Shown here piece after piece: positions 3,330-5,915 of a stretch of 5,915 bases of DNA; position 1 is the first letter of the stretch, and each line of letters opens with the position of its first letter. Location: NCBI GenBank assembly GCA_036446035.1, contig JAZFSG010000040.1, positions 1 through 5,915 on the forward strand, in the 5' to 3' direction. The stretch is from CAXMQS01 sp036446035 (GTDB taxonomy: Bacteria > Actinomycetota > Acidimicrobiia > Spongiisociales > JAOTWH01). The translations under genes and the position numbers were made by a program. The notes beneath the pieces were generated by a model that did no database searches, was not told the DNA's origin, and was given only the letters and a program-made list of their open reading frames with translations.

Positions 3330-5915
3330 CTACGACAGCAGCGCGGCATGCTGATCCAGCACCTCCGGGGTCGCGGCGCAATGCTCACCGCTCGATGAAC
3401 CCGACTCACCAGCCCTCACCGCGGCCTGGGCCGCGGAGAGGCGGGCGATCGGCACCCGGAACGGCGAGCACGACACGTAGTCCAGGCCGAGTTCGTGGCA
3501 CAGGGCTATGGAGGCAGGATCGCCGCCGTGCTCCCCGCAGATCCCGACCTCGAGGCCAGGACGGGCCGCCCTACCGGCGTCGGTGGCCATTCGCATCAGC
3601 TGACCGACTCCGTCGCAGTCGAGGGTCGCGAACGGGTTCTCGTCGAGGATCCCCTCCTGGAGATACTGAACGAGGAACCCCGACTCGGCGTCGTCGCGGC
3701 TGATGCCATAGGTGGTCTGCGTCAGGTCGTTGGTGCCGAACGAGAAGAACTCGGCGTACTCGGCGATCTCGGTCGCAGTGAGGGCCGCCCGAGGTATCTC
3801 GATCATGGTGCCGAAGAGGTAGTCGATCTCTACCCCACGCTCCTCCATGACCAGGCGGGCTTCCGCTTCGAGGACCTCTCGTTGTCGCTTCAACTCGTTG
3901 ACGTGGCTCGTGAGCGGGATCATCACCTCTGGATGCACGCTGACGCCACGGCTCGCCACGTCGCAGGCTGCCTCGAAGATGGCTCGGACCTGCATGCGAG
4001 TGAGGTCGGGGAGCATGATGCCGAGCCGCACCCCGCGGGTGCCGAGCATCGGATTGGACTCGTGCAGTGCCTCAACCCTGGCCAGCATGTGCTCCTCATC
4101 CTCGACCTTCGCCAGCAGGTCGTCGATCTCGCCAAGAGACGTCGCCTTGGTGAGGAGGAACTTGTGCTCCGCCAGCAGCCGCGTCAGATCGTTGCGGGCA
4201 GGCAGGAACTCGTGAAGGGGCGGATCGATCAACCGAATGATCACCGGCAGTCCATCCATGGCGCGGAACAGCCCGGCGAAGTCAGCTCGCTGCAACGGAA
4301 GCAGAACCTCCAGAGCCTCTCGCCGCTCCGAGGTTGTTTCGGCCATGATCATCTGTTGGACGAAAGGCAGACGCTCGGCCTCGAAGAACATGTGCTCGGT
4401 TCGAGTGAGGCCGATGCCCTGGGCCCCGTACGACCTGGCGCGCTCGGCGTCTGCCGGATAATCGGCGTTGGCGCGCACATCGAGCGTGCGCAAATCGTCT
4501 GCCCAGGTGAGCAGTTCCATGAGCCAGGGATCTTCGATGTTGGGTACAACCGTCGCCAGTTGCTCGAGGTAGACATCGCCGGTCGTGCCGTCGATCGAGA
4601 TCCAGCTGCCCTCTGTCACTTCTCGGTCGCCGACCGTCATGACCCTGGCCACCAGATCGATCTCCAGCTCCGCAACGCCGACAACTGCCGGCTTGCCGAA
4701 CTGGCGAGCCACGAGCGCGGCATGGCTGGTGCGCCCGCCTCTCGACGTGAGGATCCCTTCGGCGGCCAGCATGCCGTGGACGTCATCCGGCTTGGTCTCT
4801 GGGCGGACCATGATGACCTGACGGCCATCCTCCTTGGCCCAACGCTCCGCCAGATCTGCGTCGAAGGCGACGACGCCGACGGCGGCGCCCGGTGACACGT
4901 TGAGTCCCGAGGCGAGCAACACCGCGTCTGCTCGCGCTTCGGGGTCGAACTGCGGGTGGAGGAAGAAGTCAACCTGATCGGGCGTGACCCGCATCACGGC
5001 ATCCTGCTCCGAGATGAAGCCTTCGGCCACCAGGTCGACCGCAATGCGCACGGCTGCCTGAGCGGTCCGCTTGCCGGAGCGGGTCTGCAGGATCCATAGC
5101 TTGCCATGCTCGATCGTGAACTCCATGTCCTGCATTTCGCCGTAGTGGCGCTCAAGGCGCTTGGCGATGTCCTTGAACTCGGCGTAGGCGGTCGGCATCT
5201 CGACGGCAAGGGCCTCGATGGGATTGGTCGCCCTTATGCCCGCTACCACGTCCTCGCCCTGGGCGTTGGTGAGGTAATCGCCCTCGATGCTGTCCTCGCC
5301 GGTAGTGGCATTGCGAGACATGGCGACCCCGGTGCCGGAGTCGTCCCCCGTGTTGCCAAACACCATCGTTTGGATGGTGACTGCCGTGCCCAGGTCGTGG
5401 GCGATGCCGGCGGCATTGCGATAGTCCTGAGCCCGCTTCCCGTTCCAGGAATCGAAGACCGCCTTGGTGGCAAGTCGGAGCTGCTCGAAGGGGTCGTCGG
5501 GGAAACGCGGGGCGATGTTGCGGAACTCAGTCACGATCTGATGCAGGTGTTCGACCGGCAGCTCGGGGTCGGTCTCGACACCAGCCTCGGCGCGGTGACG
5601 CTCCAGAACGTGCTCGAAGAGCTCGTCGCGGAGCCCTAGCACCACCGAACCGAACATCTGGATGAGCCGCCGGTACGAGTCGTAGACGAAGTGCTCGTCA
5701 CCGGTGACCTTGGTGAAACCAGCTGCTACCTCATCGTTGAGTCCGATGTTGAGGACGGTGTCCATCATGCCGGGCATCGAGAACTTGGCGCCGGAACGAC
5801 ATGACAGCAGCAGCGGGTTGGAGGCTTCTCCGAAGCGTTTGCCCGTGTCTTGCTCGACGGTGTGCAGAGCCTCGACCACCTGGTCCCAGGCGCCCTCGGG
5901 GAGCAGGCCTCCCCC
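3330..5915 (-). CDS. ppdK: Pyruvate, phosphate dikinase, N-terminus cut by window edge
   Basis: This cytosolic enzyme interconverts ATP + phosphate + pyruvate and AMP + pyrophosphate + PEP, serving gluconeogenesis or pyrophosphate-linked glycolysis. The visible 861 codons start mid-gene; the frame is open at the right edge with 'GGGLLPEGAWDQVVEAL', so roughly 45-50 residues are missing (family length about 875-900). Counting from the first whole codon, the nucleotide-binding domain spans about 1-310, with SCRSGAKFSMPGMMDT at 38-53 (R40) and D263, E265, Q277 and R279 in 'DMEFTIEHGKLWILQTRSGKR'. The swivelling phosphohistidine domain has GGRTSHAALVAR with H398 (codon 4722-4724). The PEP/pyruvate barrel has R505 (RTEHMFFE), R561 and D564 (DPPLHEF), R627, E706 (IEIPRAAL), N729/D730 (GTNDLTQ) and C793 in GICGEHGGDP (codon 3537-3539). 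All catalytic residues known for the family in this span are present. T396, two before the histidine, is the residue phosphorylated by the PPDK regulatory protein in other species. The promoter is outside the window. Confidence 0.97.
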   Translation of the reverse strand, partial: GGGLLPEGAWDQVVEALHTVEQDTGKRFGEASNPLLLSCRSGAKFSMPGMMDTVLNIGLNDEVAAGFTKVTGDEHFVYDSYRRLIQMFGSVVLGLRDELFEHVLERHRAEAGVETDPELPVEHLHQIVTEFRNIAPRFPDDPFEQLRLATKAVFDSWNGKRAQDYRNAAGIAHDLGTAVTIQTMVFGNTGDDSGTGVAMSRNATTGEDSIEGDYLTNAQGEDVVAGIRATNPIEALAVEMPTAYAEFKDIAKRLERHYGEMQDMEFTIEHGKLWILQTRSGKRTAQAAVRIAVDLVAEGFISEQDAVMRVTPDQVDFFLHPQFDPEARADAVLLASGLNVSPGAAVGVVAFDADLAERWAKEDGRQVIMVRPETKPDDVHGMLAAEGILTSRGGRTSHAALVARQFGKPAVVGVAELEIDLVARVMTVGDREVTEGSWISIDGTTGDVYLEQLATVVPNIEDPWLMELLTWADDLRTLDVRANADYPADAERARSYGAQGIGLTRTEHMFFEAERLPFVQQMIMAETTSERREALEVLLPLQRADFAGLFRAMDGLPVIIRLIDPPLHEFLPARNDLTRLLAEHKFLLTKATSLGEIDDLLAKVEDEEHMLARVEALHESNPMLGTRGVRLGIMLPDLTRMQVRAIFEAACDVASRGVSVHPEVMIPLTSHVNELKRQREVLEAEARLVMEERGVEIDYLFGTMIEIPRAALTATEIAEYAEFFSFGTNDLTQTTYGISRDDAESGFLVQYLQEGILDENPFATLDCDGVGQLMRMATDAGRAARPGLEVGICGEHGGDPASIALCHELGLDYVSCSPFRVPIARLSAAQAAVRAGESGSSSGEHCAATPEVLDQHAALLS

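Noticed and set aside
3200..3703. Plus-strand frame starting at GTG3200 in the ppdK/lipoprotein gap
   Set aside because: It has no Shine-Dalgarno sequence, a low-complexity Arg/Pro/Ser-rich product, and most of it overlaps ppdK in antisense.
3495..4895. Long plus-strand open frame (466 codons) antisense to ppdK
   Set aside because: The minus strand here encodes unmistakable PPDK motifs throughout. The antisense product shows no recognisable domain and has no promoter or ribosome site.
5877..5879. GTG5879 as the start of ppdK
   Set aside because: The preceding codons up to the edge still read as conserved PPDK sequence (LLPEGAWDQV), so this is an internal valine.

Overview
This is a GC-rich window from a bacterial chromosome. 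Strong G/C third-position preference, near-absence of lysine in the exported proteins, a TTG/GTG-tolerant start context and an actinobacterial-style lipoprotein all point to a high-GC Actinomycetota, possibly Acidimicrobiia-like. That placement is an inference from style, not from a marker gene. I see no RNA genes, insertion sequences, CRISPR array, phage genes or attachment sites.

Layout: (1) About 1-2464, plus strand: a membrane-anchored extracytoplasmic protein. It has one transmembrane segment, a Pro/Thr-rich stalk, and 14 copies of a roughly 50-residue repeat carrying a C-x-D-x-x-C signature. A proline-rich hinge splits the copies exactly 7 + 7, which reads as two seven-bladed beta-propellers in tandem. 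The reading frame is open to the left edge, so the true N-terminus may lie outside the window. (2) 2465-2568: a short convergent spacer with a GC-rich hairpin. (3) 2569-3096, minus strand: a small, very acidic lipoprotein with a clear Shine-Dalgarno site, a short leader that can form a hairpin, and a good sigma-70-type promoter. (4) 3161-3329: an intergenic stretch with one GC-rich hairpin that may end the next gene. (5) 3330-5915, minus strand: most of pyruvate, phosphate dikinase (ppdK), cut by the right edge so that its first few dozen residues are missing.

How they relate: ppdK is a central carbon enzyme of the cytosol and has no obvious functional link to the other two. The lipoprotein has its own promoter, so it need not be co-transcribed with ppdK. 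The propeller protein and the lipoprotein are convergent neighbours. Both are exported, acidic and cysteine-paired, but nothing in the sequence proves they act together. The most unusual object is the double propeller. If the frame continues upstream into a cytoplasmic domain, it would be the sensor half of a transmembrane receptor.
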